63,366 nucleotides of DNA from a virus. The position numbers and the translations under genes were made by a program. Positions 40,926 through 50,565 of this stretch are shown here, piece by piece; positions within the stretch are counted from its first letter, which is position 1, and each line of letters begins with the position of its first letter. Location of the stretch: IMG/VR virus record IMGVR_UViG_3300042894_005834, positions 1 through 63,366 of that record; one strand, 5' to 3'. Below the pieces are notes generated by a model that worked only from the letters and a program-made list of their open reading frames with translations, did not search any database and was not told the DNA's origin.

Positions 40926-41132
40926 TCAATCTTTGTCCGAAGCTTTTTCATCACGAAGCTTCTTCAACACCCTCTTTCTTCTGCGTTTTTCTTCATTCCT
41001 TTTGACCGAAGGTTTTTTAAAATATTCTCTTTCTCGTAACTCTTCAAACTTGCCACTTTTCTTTATCTTATTGATAAATTTTCTAATGGCAGCTTCGACG
41101 CTTTCATCGCGTCCTACCTTAACTACTGTCAT
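40926..41132 (-). CDS. rpsU: ribosomal protein bS21 homologue, 68 aa
   Basis: Small basic protein of the 30S platform near the anti-Shine-Dalgarno helix. The bS21 pattern is clear: TVVKVGRDESVEAAIRKF ('V-x-V-x-x-x-E-x-x-x-x-A-x-R-x-F'), KSGKFEELREREYFKKPS ('G-x-x-x-E-x-R-x-R-E-x-x-x-K-P-S/T') and a Lys/Arg-rich helix. The length is that of cellular bS21. It is the last gene of the head-protease transcript before a terminator. Phage-encoded bS21 is known from aquatic phages; it may replace host bS21 and favour phage mRNA. No phage-specific insertion is visible. Confidence 0.9.
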   Translation of the reverse strand: MTVVKVGRDESVEAAIRKFINKIKKSGKFEELREREYFKKPSVKRNEEKRRRKRVLKKLRDEKASDKD

Positions 41133-41133
41133 C

Positions 41134-41610
41134 TCACTTGCCTTTCATTAAAGCTTTTGCAATTCTTGAGTCAAACAAATTCGATATATCAACACCGGAA
41201 TCATCTGGCGCAATTCCTGCTAAAGCATTTCCTAAACCAGCTGGTGCTGGTTCATCTGGTATAGTATCACCAATTCCTTCAAAAATGTTAACCCCTTTAT
41301 AAGCACTTCTTCCTATATTGTCTAACAATTGTTTGTTAGAGTGGTTAACATTTCTAACTTGAGATTTTTTTAATATCTGTCTCATACGATCTTTTTCATC
41401 GTCTTCTTGCTCTTCTTGAACTTCTTGAACTTCTTGAAGTCGTTGTTGTGTTGGTATTTTATTTTCTGTAAGTGTAGGCTTTAAACCTTTTACTACTTCA
41501 CTAATAACTTGGGATAGCAAGCCACTTTCTAATAAAATAGCTTGTATGTTCTCGTTAACACATTCTCTTACAATCGGATTGATTATTTCTTTTAAATCAC
41601 TTTTTTTCAT
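41134..41610 (-). CDS. hypothetical prohead-region protein, 158 aa
   Basis: From the ATG at 41610 (AAGG 5-6 nt before) it begins MKKSDLKEIINPIVRECVNE; a TTG further upstream is rejected. It has a Gln/Glu/Val-rich coiled stretch (RLQEVQEVQEEQEDDEKDRM) and a Pro/Gly-rich C-terminal part (PDEPAPAGLGNALAGIAPDD). No family is recognised. The gene lies just after the prohead protease, where T4-type phages carry prohead-core or internal proteins, so a capsid-interior role is plausible. Confidence 0.65.
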   Translation of the reverse strand: MKKSDLKEIINPIVRECVNENIQAILLESGLLSQVISEVVKGLKPTLTENKIPTQQRLQEVQEVQEEQEDDEKDRMRQILKKSQVRNVNHSNKQLLDNIGRSAYKGVNIFEGIGDTIPDEPAPAGLGNALAGIAPDDSGVDISNLFDSRIAKALMKGK

Positions 41611-41623
41611 AAGACCTTCTTTC

Positions 41624-42226
41624 TTATTGATCCAGTATATCACCAATCATACGAACTAGTTTATCACTTTTTGTTAGTTGTGGTGATTTTTTTGATTCAC
41701 TTAACCCAAGGAATGCACCTTTTGTTGATGGTTCACTAACAATATCAAAACAGATTAATTGTAAGTCCTCTTCAACAATTGTTTTTCCTTGTGATTCATG
41801 CACTGAGCCTAATGCTCTTGAGGAAATACCCAATGTAACGCCGTTACTTATAAGGGCTTTTAATATATTACCAGATGGAGTGTCAAGCACTTTTATTTTT
41901 CCCATAACATCGTCACCATTCCACCAAACATCTGACACCATATGAGAAACATTTTTAAGATTTATAACACTATCATCAGGATGATCTAGTTCTCCTATGG
42001 CTCTATTTTGCGCTATAGTGTTTTTATAATTTTCTATTTCTCTTGCAAGTGTTTTTCTTGGGTAAACTCGACCATTACCGTTTAAAGCATCTGCTCTTTG
42101 CAAAACGCCAGTTAAAAAAACAGCTTTATTTTCACGGACCATTAGCTTTTCAGCTTCAGTTAGCAAGTCTTCGCACTTGCCACCTTCACAAAGCTGATAA
42201 AACTCTCTTAAAATATATTTGCTCAT
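41624..42226 (-). CDS. prohead protease (gp21-like, S77 family), 200 aa
   Basis: Serine protease that matures the prohead by cleaving scaffold and capsid proteins. Visible: VFLTGVLQRADALNGNGRVY, the catalytic His in IGELDHPDDS (His82), and the catalytic Ser region TLGISSRALGS (Ser135/136), with FDIVSEPSTKGAF after it. The length matches T4 gp21 (about 212 aa). The ATG overlaps the stop of the upstream 939-aa gene, and AGGT lies 9 nt before it. Confidence 0.92.
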   Translation of the reverse strand: MSKYILREFYQLCEGGKCEDLLTEAEKLMVRENKAVFLTGVLQRADALNGNGRVYPRKTLAREIENYKNTIAQNRAIGELDHPDDSVINLKNVSHMVSDVWWNGDDVMGKIKVLDTPSGNILKALISNGVTLGISSRALGSVHESQGKTIVEEDLQLICFDIVSEPSTKGAFLGLSESKKSPQLTKSDKLVRMIGDILDQ

Positions 42227-45042
42227 TTTGTTTTACCTGTTAGAAGATTAAAGATTTCTTCCATAAGAATTCTTTTAAGTGATTCGTTTCTTTTTACTGA
42301 TTCTTTCACGGTGGTGCCTAATGCTTTTGCAATTTCTGGCTTAACTTGACCTAACATCACATTGGCAAGTTTATATTCTTTATTAAATTGCTTAAAAACA
42401 TTTCTAGAGCCAACGATACCATTGTTAGGCGCATCGAGCCCGCCGACAACGCCAAAGACCTTATGATGATCGCCCTGTTTTTGACCATATATTGGTATTT
42501 TTATCTTAAATTTACCAGCAAATATGCCTTCCCCATTCAAATCGTTCTGCATAGAGTTAATAACTTCTTCTAATGCTTTTAAAGTTTGATAAAATTCAAT
42601 AATTTTTGAATCAGGTGTATCGGGTTTTTCAACGGCTGTTAAAGCGGCGGTGACAGCGACGTTGACGCCAATGGTGAGAAAAGCTTCAATTAAATCCATA
42701 AAACCATTAATATTGAGTGGTTCGTTGGTCGGAGTAATATATTCAGCTGGCTGCCCTGTTTCAACCATCTCATTCGCTGTTTTGATAAAGCCGTTTAAAT
42801 CATTTGGATTTATCTTGTTTAATAGATCTATTGCTTTTTTAAATTTAGCAATAATAGGGTGACTAGATTGTTTTACTTCCTTTTCATCTTTCTTTTCTTC
42901 ACCACCAGTTTCGCTACTAGCGATACCTTTTTGTCCTTCTGGTGAAGTTTGTGGTGATTCAGCTGGGGTTTGTTCAGCTGAAGAAAAAGCACTTAATAAA
43001 CCTCTTTTTTGTCGTGGTGTTAGTGTTTTATTTTTTTCTCTTAAGAATTGATTAAAAAGCAAGGTTAATTCATCTTCTGTGGCTTCTTTCAAAAAACTTT
43101 TTAGTTCTTGCATAGTTTTTACAGATGCTTTTTCTTTTAGCCAATCAGAAAATTCTGTTGCAACAGCTTGTGCTTCTTCTGGGGTTTTAAAAGCTTTTGC
43201 TGCTTTTGTTGCAACACTCTTCATTTGTTGATCTGAAAGACCGACTTTATACTTATCTGATATCGGTGCTTGTGGTGGTGCAGCTGGTGCAGCTTTGGCT
43301 GGTGCAGCTGGTGCAGCTTTGGCTGGTGCAGCTGGTGCAGCTTTAGCTGGTGCTTTACTGATAGGATTACCGGTTGAATCTTCAACAGGTGGTGTAAATT
43401 TAATTGGTTCGGCTGGTTGTGGAATAGTGGAACTTTGTGTTCTTGACACATTAGCTGATGGATTTGGATTTTTTTCACCAGCCATACTTGCTGCCACTTC
43501 TGCATCTTTTTGTGCTGGTTCCTTCTGTGCAGCACCGGCACCCATTGTTTTGGCAGCTTGGCTAATATCTGGCATTTTACCTGCAGTAGCAGATGTGTTT
43601 GCTCTAACTGGTCCTGCTTGTTGAGTGGGGCTACCAAATATTTTTATTGCCGCATTTACCAAAGAGGTTCTTAATTTTTCATCCATCCCAAGATTAGTTT
43701 CTTTTGCAAATTGTGCGACTAATTCTCTTACTTGTGCAGAACCTGCACCTTCTTTTATTTGTTGTGTCTGCTGGTTTGATCTATTTTTTAACCAATCAGA
43801 AAACGTGTTAACAACTTTTGTAACTTGTTCTGCTTTAAAGCCTTGTGATGCAAGTGTTCTTACTAATTGTTTTTTCTGATTATCATCAAATCCTTTTGCA
43901 GCAAAACCGGCGCCGGGTTGTTCGCCACTCTTAATGTTACCCATTTCTTTTTTCTGCGGTTGTTGTGTCGCGGGGTTAGTGGCAGCTGACTTTTCAGGCT
44001 GTTGTGTTTTTGGAACTCGTAAAGCTTTTTCTGGTATATTAACACCATATTTTTGAAGATGCTTACTTGTTAAATCTCTTATTTGTTTCGCTAATGTAAC
44101 AGCCATTTTTTGATCTAAGCCGCCTTGTTTTAACAACAATACGGCAGGGCCAAATAAATCTACTGATCCTTTTTGAACATTAGCGGCTGTTCCGGCAGTA
44201 CCAGGAGCAATTGGGCCTGCTACACCCTTCTTTAGTCCGGTGGCGTTCTGTGATGTAAATCCAGATAACTGAGAAGCGAGATTGTCACCTTTGGCTTCCA
44301 TAAGTTTTATGCCATTGGCTTTTAATTGATTACTAATCATCTTTAGATACTGCTTTAACAATAAATCGGCATCTTTAATATTAGATTTGGTCAATAGTGG
44401 CTTCAATTTCATTGAAAGCACATCACCCTTACTATCTGGCGTTGCTTTAAAAATTGGTACCTGTTGTGGCGGTTTTACATCAACAGGTTTCTCTTGTTGA
44501 CTGGGAGTTTGACCCGGCTGTGCTTGGTTTGGTTGTGCTTGAGTTTGTGCTGTGTCAGCAGCACCTTGTCCTTTACCTGCTTCGATATCTTGATCACTGA
44601 CTTCAATATCCAAACCCAAACCATCTAACATTTGTTTTGCTTTTTTATTTTTATTCATTGCAGCAACAAATGCTTCTACTTCTTGTGGAGTGACCTTTTT
44701 GTCTTTCATCATTTTGACGAAATCTTGACCAAGCGCCTCTTCTAAAGATTTTTCTTGGCTAGAAAACACTTTTTTACCAAGATCGGTTTGCATTATGAGC
44801 TGAGTGATATCTTTATCCCTTTGGGCCATTTGCAAAAAGTCGCCAACTTTTTCTAATTTTTTAGCAATTTGTGGATCACCAGGTTTGAGTTTTTCACCAG
44901 CGCCTGTAAGTGCTTTACCTACGCCTGAAAGGGCTTTACTGCTTTGTGCTCTTAGCCAATCAGTTACCCCTTCGTTGTTGATAGACTCGTTCAACAATTC
45001 TTGCATAACTAGATTCTTGATATCTTGATGTTTTATTGCCAC
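42223..45042 (-). CDS. large Ala/Pro/Gln-rich prohead-region protein with internal repeats, 939 aa
   Basis: Starts at GTG 45042 with GGGAG 7 nt upstream; a TTG nine codons earlier is less likely. The chain alternates charged helical segments with low-complexity Pro/Ala/Gln linkers, including a threefold repeat of eight residues (A-P-A-K-A-A-P-A) encoded at 43277-43348. Similar segments ending 'F-S-D-W-L-K' occur at least twice. The last ~220 residues form a more ordered domain ([20 protein letters not shown]). Position between portal-side genes and protease suggests an internal core protein and protease substrate; no family is recognised. Confidence 0.7.
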   Translation of the reverse strand: MAIKHQDIKNLVMQELLNESINNEGVTDWLRAQSSKALSGVGKALTGAGEKLKPGDPQIAKKLEKVGDFLQMAQRDKDITQLIMQTDLGKKVFSSQEKSLEEALGQDFVKMMKDKKVTPQEVEAFVAAMNKNKKAKQMLDGLGLDIEVSDQDIEAGKGQGAADTAQTQAQPNQAQPGQTPSQQEKPVDVKPPQQVPIFKATPDSKGDVLSMKLKPLLTKSNIKDADLLLKQYLKMISNQLKANGIKLMEAKGDNLASQLSGFTSQNATGLKKGVAGPIAPGTAGTAANVQKGSVDLFGPAVLLLKQGGLDQKMAVTLAKQIRDLTSKHLQKYGVNIPEKALRVPKTQQPEKSAATNPATQQPQKKEMGNIKSGEQPGAGFAAKGFDDNQKKQLVRTLASQGFKAEQVTKVVNTFSDWLKNRSNQQTQQIKEGAGSAQVRELVAQFAKETNLGMDEKLRTSLVNAAIKIFGSPTQQAGPVRANTSATAGKMPDISQAAKTMGAGAAQKEPAQKDAEVAASMAGEKNPNPSANVSRTQSSTIPQPAEPIKFTPPVEDSTGNPISKAPAKAAPAAPAKAAPAAPAKAAPAAPPQAPISDKYKVGLSDQQMKSVATKAAKAFKTPEEAQAVATEFSDWLKEKASVKTMQELKSFLKEATEDELTLLFNQFLREKNKTLTPRQKRGLLSAFSSAEQTPAESPQTSPEGQKGIASSETGGEEKKDEKEVKQSSHPIIAKFKKAIDLLNKINPNDLNGFIKTANEMVETGQPAEYITPTNEPLNINGFMDLIEAFLTIGVNVAVTAALTAVEKPDTPDSKIIEFYQTLKALEEVINSMQNDLNGEGIFAGKFKIKIPIYGQKQGDHHKVFGVVGGLDAPNNGIVGSRNVFKQFNKEYKLANVMLGQVKPEIAKALGTTVKESVKRNESLKRILMEEIFNLLTGKTK
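43277..43348 (-). repeat. three tandem 24-nt repeats
   Basis: Three copies of a 24-bp unit (43277-43300, 43301-43324, 43325-43348), the last with one difference, each coding for eight residues of Ala/Pro/Lys linker. Copy number probably varies between relatives by slippage. Confidence 0.8.
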
Positions 45043-45071
45043 AGTAATACTCCCGTTTAAGCTGGTCAAAA

Positions 45072-45079
45072 ATAAATAG
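45072..45079 (-). promoter_or_regulatory. CTATTTAT motif (candidate late promoter) for the 939-aa protein/protease operon
   Basis: Exact CTATTTAT preceded by GA on the minus strand, 30 nt before the GTG at 45042, just after the terminator at 45136-45152. Confidence 0.58.
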
Positions 45080-45125
45080 TCGAATTTATGCCAAATTCGT
45101 TAATTTATGTATTTTATCTTTATAA

Positions 45126-45152
45126 ATTAAAAAAACGCAGCGGCAAGCTGCG
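45126..45152 (-). terminator. intrinsic terminator of the portal operon
   Basis: Stem CGCAGC/GCTGCG (45136-45141 and 45147-45152) with a 5-nt loop and TTTTTTTAATTT following on the minus strand. It overlaps the 3' end of a 31-aa reading frame. Confidence 0.83.
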
Positions 45153-45222
45153 CCTTCTGGCTCCCTTTGCAGCACCTGCGGCATACAGGTAGGAACCATT
45201 TGATTGTAACTAACGAATTCAT
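45127..45222 (-). CDS. tiny protein, 31 aa, overlapping a terminator
   Basis: AAGGAG lies 6 nt before an ATG at 45222, an ideal ribosome binding site. The frame reads MNSLVTIKWFLPVCRRCCKG, then S-Q-K-A-Q-L-A-A-A-F-F and stop; the last codons form the terminator hairpin and T-run. It begins 3 nt after the stop of the membrane protein upstream. Three cysteines (C-R-R-C-C) could bind metal. Function is unknown and it may be translated only at low level. Confidence 0.45.
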   Translation of the reverse strand: MNSLVTIKWFLPVCRRCCKGSQKAQLAAAFF

Positions 45223-45224
45223 AT

Positions 45225-45524
45225 TTACTCCTTCGAAAACCTAATCCCCTCATCAGAGACTATCTTATCTAGTAAATAGGATGTGCCAGAGCTTAAACAT
45301 CCTAGTAATAAACCAGTGACAATAGAATTATCAAAAGAATATAAATTTGTTAATGGCTTAATACACCAAAGAGCAAGTCCGGTCCAAAATCCGGTACACA
45401 TACTACATTTAAATAACTCACCAAAAAAGCCAGTTTTAGGTCTTATTTTATCAAATATTTTGCCATAACATAATATCTGAGTTATTCCGTAAGCTATTAA
45501 TATAAATATGCCAATATTTATCAC
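45225..45524 (-). CDS. membrane protein of a conserved phage family, 99 aa
   Basis: Reading from the GTG at 45524, which overlaps the upstream stop as GTGA, it begins M-I-N-I-G-I-F-I-L-I. It has an N-terminal membrane helix, the block KCSMCTGFWTGLAL with a CxxC pair in a membrane segment, and a Gly-rich helix (IVTGLLLGCLSSGTSYLLD). I associate the pattern 'C-x-M-C-T-G-F-W-x-G' with small membrane proteins of marine phages (DUF1360-like); no function is established. It lies between portal-associated genes and a terminator. Confidence 0.68.
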   Translation of the reverse strand: MINIGIFILIAYGITQILCYGKIFDKIRPKTGFFGELFKCSMCTGFWTGLALWCIKPLTNLYSFDNSIVTGLLLGCLSSGTSYLLDKIVSDEGIRFSKE

Positions 45525-46117
45525 CACCAACCGCCCAGGTATCTTCTGCTTTGATTCTTAGGTATTGAACCTTTTTCCTTTTCTTGTGGAACTTCACCAA
45601 GTTCAGTAGACTCTTCATCTTCTGGATCTGTAAGTCTACTGTCGAATTCTTCTTCGTATTTCTTATCGAATTCTAGTGCTGGTCTTTGTTCATCAATCCA
45701 GCTAGCAATATTAAGAAGCACTAGTTGATCAACAGGAAAGCCAACATCTTTTGGTTTTAATATGGTCGCCTCTAAAGAACCAAATATATTACCACCTTTA
45801 ATTGACTCTGGCGCTATGATTCCTCTTCTTGCCAAGAAATCAAAAAACTTGTCTTGTGTTGAATAAACAAGATCACTAAAAGATAGCTTGCTACTTTCAG
45901 AGTATGGCAGTGTTAAGATTTTCATCTTTTGTGGCATTAAAATAATGTCAATATAGTGATGATCATAGATGTAATAATTTCCATCTAATGTTCTACGAAT
46001 ATTCAAGTTGGCGCCAAGTTTACCCTCCACTTTTGGAGGAGTAACTACTGGCTGTGCAGCTTGTGGTTCGGCTGGTAACTCTTGTTCTGTGTCACCAACT
46101 TTAACAGTAATAGCCAT
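45521..46117 (-). CDS. hypothetical prohead/portal-region protein, 198 aa
   Basis: Begins MAITVKVGDTEQELPAEPQA. The middle has IRRTLDGNYYIYDHHYIDII then MPQKMKILTLPYSESSKLSF; the C-terminus is acidic (DPEDEESTELGEVPQEKEKG) and ends in W-W. No family is recognised. GAGGC precedes the ATG, which overlaps the stop of the upstream gene as TAATG. Its place between portal and protease suggests a core or portal-assembly role. Confidence 0.65.
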   Translation of the reverse strand: MAITVKVGDTEQELPAEPQAAQPVVTPPKVEGKLGANLNIRRTLDGNYYIYDHHYIDIILMPQKMKILTLPYSESSKLSFSDLVYSTQDKFFDFLARRGIIAPESIKGGNIFGSLEATILKPKDVGFPVDQLVLLNIASWIDEQRPALEFDKKYEEEFDSRLTDPEDEESTELGEVPQEKEKGSIPKNQSRRYLGGWW

Positions 46118-46956
46118 TATTTGGTTGCCTCATTAATAAAATCTTGAATTTTTAAGACTTCTGTTAGCATCGCGTGATCAACTGGTCTTTTTTTGAATTC
46201 ATCTAGTTTATCAAACAACTTGTTTGTTTTTTCAGATAGAAAAGCATTTTGTTTGAATTCGTCTGTTTTAAGAACTTCACTGATTTTGTTTCTTAATCTA
46301 CCAATCTCGTCATTAAGATAAACTTTAAGACCAAGACCTTCATCGGCACCAGACATAACATAGTGAGATAAAAGCTCTTTTTGTTCTTTTAGTAAATTGT
46401 TGCCATACTTCTCGTTGAATTTCTTTGCAAAAGTATTATAAACAATATTATCAACAGACTGCATATTCTTGCTTGTTACTTTTTCTTCACTTCTTGCTAC
46501 CAGTGTTTCTACTACAGTTTGCTCAAGTAAAATACGCTCTTTTATGGGAGTATTCTGACTAAACAACTGATAGATTGTTGCCATATTTTTATAATCTGGC
46601 AGAAAATTACTAAACACGTTTTGTGTTAGCTGTTTATTGATAGTATTGATTAGCTTTGTTTGCTCGGCAAATATTTCTTTCTGATCAAGTTCAGAATGCA
46701 GTCTTGCGACTTCCTGAACTAGTCTTGTTGCAAATCGCGGATCCAAGTTATCGCTCTCGTTTAATACAGAGTATAGTTGCAATTCTTTTTGAAGAGGCAG
46801 ATTACTTGCAAAATAAGTTTTACAAATATTGATTATTTTATTTCTTGTTACATCATCTTTGTTGACGATACAGCGTGTTAATTCTTTAATCAAACTTTCA
46901 TAAAGAAACGAAGTGTTGCGCCTCTTATTATGCTTTGTTTTGCTTTTTGCTTGCAT
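46117..46956 (-). CDS. conserved prohead/portal-associated protein, 279 aa
   Basis: Begins MQAKSKTKHNKRRNTSFLYE and continues SLIKELTRCIVNKDDVTRNK: a basic N-terminus then 'N-T-S-F-L-Y-E-S-L-I-K-E-L', which I recognise from proteins encoded just after the portal in marine T4-type phages. The rest is helical. It probably belongs to the prohead core, in the place T4 uses for gp67/gp68, but homology to those is not evident. GGAGAAG precedes the ATG, inside the portal gene's end. Confidence 0.7.
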   Translation of the reverse strand: MQAKSKTKHNKRRNTSFLYESLIKELTRCIVNKDDVTRNKIINICKTYFASNLPLQKELQLYSVLNESDNLDPRFATRLVQEVARLHSELDQKEIFAEQTKLINTINKQLTQNVFSNFLPDYKNMATIYQLFSQNTPIKERILLEQTVVETLVARSEEKVTSKNMQSVDNIVYNTFAKKFNEKYGNNLLKEQKELLSHYVMSGADEGLGLKVYLNDEIGRLRNKISEVLKTDEFKQNAFLSEKTNKLFDKLDEFKKRPVDHAMLTEVLKIQDFINEATK

Positions 46957-48967
46957 CTTTCTTCTCCAATTCAGTAATTAAGTCTTTAAATCTTTTATCG
47001 TTTTCTAAAATAAGCTTTTCTTCTTGTTTATTATATATAGACGATTGTTGCGCAATACTTTCTTCAAAAGGAACCTTTACCAGACTCTTTAAATCAGAAT
47101 AGCCTTTAAAGATATTTCTAGTTGTGTTCGAAGCTAAGTTGGTATTACCCATAGAATTCATATGTTGCTTACGACCGGTTCTTTTATCGTATTGCTCTGG
47201 TTTATACTCTTTGCCTTTTGAAGCTGTTGTGGTGGTTGTGCCGTCATTTGCTTCAAACTTAACAGTTTTAATCTGTGAATCATCGCGTCTTGCTGGCGGT
47301 GTAACCAATAGTGGTCCACCTGCCCCTTCAGAACCTCCTGTATCGCCTTCTGGTGGTGTTTCGCCAGTTTCTGCACCAGTTTCAAGACCAGCTTCTTCTT
47401 CGCCTTCTGGTGGCGTTTCATCTGTCGTTTCTCCACCTTCATCTGGTGCAAAATCAGCTAAACTTTCTCCACCACCAGCAGCACCACTGGAACCACCGGT
47501 ATCTTCAACATTTTCAGCTTCTCTGTCTAACATTGTTGCAACTTTGCGATCATAAAACAGCTCACGCTGATTTCGTAGGAAGTCTTCTTCACTCATTCCG
47601 AATAGATTCTTGGACAACCATCGTTTACTGAAGAAATTCTCAGTGGCTGCACCAGCAACATCAAATTTGGTTTTCCAATGTTCCAACTCTTGCAATTCGG
47701 CAATCTTGGATGGATTGTTAAGTGTGATTTTATGACCCAAAAGATCATCGCCACGATAACCAAGAACATAAAGATGGATAATACCGATCTTTTCTAACTC
47801 TGTTACAACAGAGCGTTGTAGTCTTTGGATTGTTCTTGCGAATCTTACATCTTTTTGAGAAAGTGTCGTCTTATCTTCTTCACCACCTTCACCTCTTGCC
47901 AAGTATGATTGTGGGACTTTTAATGCTGAGAACAATTTATCTCTGAGATATTTAACATCTTCAATGTCGCCAGTATATGTGCCACCAGGTAAACTCTCAA
48001 TCTTTGTATTAGAAGTAGAGCCGCGAACCGGCAAGAAGTAATCTTCTTCTATACTCATTGGATTATAACGTAGATCTACACGTCCTGTTTTGTCGTCAAT
48101 CACCTGATTTCGTTTCATAGTGGTAACGATCTTTTGCATGTATTGTTCTACATCACTTGGGTCTATATTACCGACGTCAATATAAAACACCCGCCGTTCT
48201 GGTGAACGCACAATACGATATGCCATCATTGCATCTTCGATTAGAGTTAGTTGTCGCCAGATTCGACGAGCAGGTTCTAAAACAGAAGTTCCATATGGCG
48301 CATATCTGTCATTACCTAGAATACGAAAATGTGCTACTTGCCAATTCTCAAATGTCATACCACCGGTATTCCATTGATATTGGACATAATTTGGATTGGT
48401 TGGATCTTCACCTTCCATTCTTTCAACTTCGTGTGAAGGAAGTCCTACCACATTTTTAATGCCAAGTTCTTCATCGATATCCATATAAAGAAAGAAGTCG
48501 CCATATTTACACATGTTACGACACCAACCAAACAAGTTGAATTCAACATTTAAAATATTGTGATAAAGATTGTTTAAAATATTTTTAATTTCTTCATTAT
48601 CGCAGTCAATTCGTAACATCTTTTGGAGCTGGCTCCAAGTTGTCATTTCATCAGCATAAATGTCCATTGCAGAGGCTATTTCTGGTGTGAATTCCATCTG
48701 ATCAAATTCTGCATAGCGTTCACCACGATTATGATTCTTCATCATACTTGAGTGAATGTGCTCAAATGGATTGTAATCGGATTTCTGGAATTCTTTACCA
48801 GAAGCAGATTGGAAACTGTATTTGTCTAAGTCTTTTCTTTTTTCTTGTCTATAGAATTGAGAACGCTTGTTAACAATTGGTCCAGAAAGCAATTTAGTGA
48901 GTCTCTTGAATAAAGTCGACTCAGAGTTTTTACTATTGTTTCTAGATTTTGTATTATTATATGCCAT
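46928..48967 (-). CDS. portal protein (gp20-like), 679 aa
   Basis: Dodecameric head vertex for DNA entry and exit. T4 gp20 signatures are plain: FDQMEFTPEIASAMDIYADE, GWCRNMCKYGDFFLYMDIDE, YAPYGTSVLEPARRIWRQLT, IEDAMMAYRIVRSPERRVFY and DDKTGRVDLRYNPMSIEEDY. Residues about 490-575 hold a long Gly/Glu/Thr-rich acidic insertion before the C-terminal tail, making it longer than T4 gp20 (524 aa). AAGGAT precedes the ATG, 5 nt after the terminase stop. Confidence 0.96.
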   Translation of the reverse strand: MAYNNTKSRNNSKNSESTLFKRLTKLLSGPIVNKRSQFYRQEKRKDLDKYSFQSASGKEFQKSDYNPFEHIHSSMMKNHNRGERYAEFDQMEFTPEIASAMDIYADEMTTWSQLQKMLRIDCDNEEIKNILNNLYHNILNVEFNLFGWCRNMCKYGDFFLYMDIDEELGIKNVVGLPSHEVERMEGEDPTNPNYVQYQWNTGGMTFENWQVAHFRILGNDRYAPYGTSVLEPARRIWRQLTLIEDAMMAYRIVRSPERRVFYIDVGNIDPSDVEQYMQKIVTTMKRNQVIDDKTGRVDLRYNPMSIEEDYFLPVRGSTSNTKIESLPGGTYTGDIEDVKYLRDKLFSALKVPQSYLARGEGGEEDKTTLSQKDVRFARTIQRLQRSVVTELEKIGIIHLYVLGYRGDDLLGHKITLNNPSKIAELQELEHWKTKFDVAGAATENFFSKRWLSKNLFGMSEEDFLRNQRELFYDRKVATMLDREAENVEDTGGSSGAAGGGESLADFAPDEGGETTDETPPEGEEEAGLETGAETGETPPEGDTGGSEGAGGPLLVTPPARRDDSQIKTVKFEANDGTTTTTASKGKEYKPEQYDKRTGRKQHMNSMGNTNLASNTTRNIFKGYSDLKSLVKVPFEESIAQQSSIYNKQEEKLILENDKRFKDLITELEKKDASKKQNKA

Positions 48968-48972
48968 TTATT

Positions 48973-50565
48973 TTATCCTTTTATTAGCCACAAAAAGTCT
49001 CTATATTTTTGTTTTTCGTCTTCTGCAAATGGATCCAGTGTTTGATTCTTTTTATAATTATCTTGACCCGATATCAATGTGCTCATTCTGGAATTGGCCT
49101 TCATAATAGACCCTAATATGGCTTTTGTATAGGCTGATTCTCTTTTATTAGCAGACAAAGCAGTGTCACGAACCCAGCAACAGATCGCAAGAGACATAAC
49201 CAAATCATCGTGATATCCACGCATTGCTTCTGGTCGACCATTGTTCCACACAAATGTTTCAAACTCTTGAAATAGTCTTCCAGATTTAATATTAATTAAT
49301 TTATTTCTAACAAACTCTTCCATTTTTGCAATAATCAGTGGGCGTGTTTTTGAAGTTGTAGAAAAACCAGGAACAGTATTTGTTTGAAACTCAGCATTTT
49401 GTTGTTCAACGTATTCGTGTGTAGACTTAACTGAAAAATATAAAGATGGATATTCCATTTCTATTAGTTTTTCTAATACGTTATAGCCAACGTTGTTATT
49501 TTCAACAACCAGAAGACAATTAAGATATTCTCTGCCTACTGAATTTAACATTGACGAAAACATATCTAGAGTTGGTTTTCCCTGATACTCGGCTACTTGT
49601 TCCATTGTTTCTATTTTTATAACATGGAATACTGAGTTATCTCCACCATCACCTCTTGCTACGTCAGCAACAAGCATATAGGAAGAACCATTTTGTGGTT
49701 CCTCCCATATCCAATAATTTCTATCAAATCCTGTTCGATATTTTGGTTCAATTATGTTTTTCTTGATACCTTCCATGTTGTCTGGGTTTATTACTGTCTC
49801 ACCAGACATGTTAAAGCTGCACTCATACTCTTGTGCAATGTCACGTCGTGACATACTCTTTGTTTGTTCTTGGAACCATTCAGGAGTATTGTCCGGATGA
49901 ACGTGCCAAGGCAATGTAATTGGATGGAAATTATTTGATTGGTTTTCGGCGTCACTATAGGTCTTATAAAACCAATTACCAACACCATTTGGTGTGCTCA
50001 ATGCAATACAACGACCACCGGTTGATATTGTTGGGAAGATACCGGTCCATAAATCTTCCATATTTTCAACGTGGGCAGCTTCGTCGATGATTAAAAGAGA
50101 AAGTGCTTCAGAACGACCAGCGTCGCCTTTTGAAGTTGTGGATGCTTTTATAGTTGAACCATTTGATAATTCAAATGAAGTTTGATTATCAACAGTGATT
50201 TCAGCAATCCGAAGCCAGTCCGGGACGCTTTTCATCATCTTTTTTACTTTGACAGCTAAGTTGGCAGCTGTCTTAAACTTGGTTGCCAATACAAGAACTG
50301 CTTTTTCACGACGGAATAACATCAACCAAGTTGCATAACCTGCAACAATAGTTGAGATACCAAGCTGACGAGCTTTTAAAATGACATTAAAACGATGATC
50401 ATTGAAATCGCTTAGAAGAGCGTCTTGATAATCAAAAGTAGTAAAAGGTATTTGCCCCTTAAGAGGGTGAGTAATCTTTACATAATTCTTAAGGAAATAA
50501 ATTGGATCATTTCCGCATTTGCGAATTTCTTCTTTGACTGCTTCTTTTGTTAGTTTGTATGCCAT
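48973..50565 (-). CDS. terminase large subunit (gp17-like), 530 aa
   Basis: DNA-packaging motor. ATPase: adenine-binding FTTFDYQDAL, Walker A LKARQLGIST (63-72), Walker B LLIIDEAAH, coupling motif ALSTPNG. Nuclease: LVADVARGDGGD (first Asp), LLVVENNNVG, and YHDDLVMSLA (late Asp pair). It is shorter than T4 gp17 (610 aa). No small-terminase gene is recognised next to it. The ATG has no strong ribosome binding site and lies directly after a terminator hairpin whose loop contains a late-motif variant. Confidence 0.95.
   Translation of the reverse strand: MAYKLTKEAVKEEIRKCGNDPIYFLKNYVKITHPLKGQIPFTTFDYQDALLSDFNDHRFNVILKARQLGISTIVAGYATWLMLFRREKAVLVLATKFKTAANLAVKVKKMMKSVPDWLRIAEITVDNQTSFELSNGSTIKASTTSKGDAGRSEALSLLIIDEAAHVENMEDLWTGIFPTISTGGRCIALSTPNGVGNWFYKTYSDAENQSNNFHPITLPWHVHPDNTPEWFQEQTKSMSRRDIAQEYECSFNMSGETVINPDNMEGIKKNIIEPKYRTGFDRNYWIWEEPQNGSSYMLVADVARGDGGDNSVFHVIKIETMEQVAEYQGKPTLDMFSSMLNSVGREYLNCLLVVENNNVGYNVLEKLIEMEYPSLYFSVKSTHEYVEQQNAEFQTNTVPGFSTTSKTRPLIIAKMEEFVRNKLINIKSGRLFQEFETFVWNNGRPEAMRGYHDDLVMSLAICCWVRDTALSANKRESAYTKAILGSIMKANSRMSTLISGQDNYKKNQTLDPFAEDEKQKYRDFLWLIKG

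Noticed and set aside
45136-45200. GC-rich hairpin cluster that might be a tRNA or structured RNA
   Set aside because: No cloverleaf, T-loop GTTCGA or anticodon stem can be drawn; a terminator plus a small reading frame explains it better.
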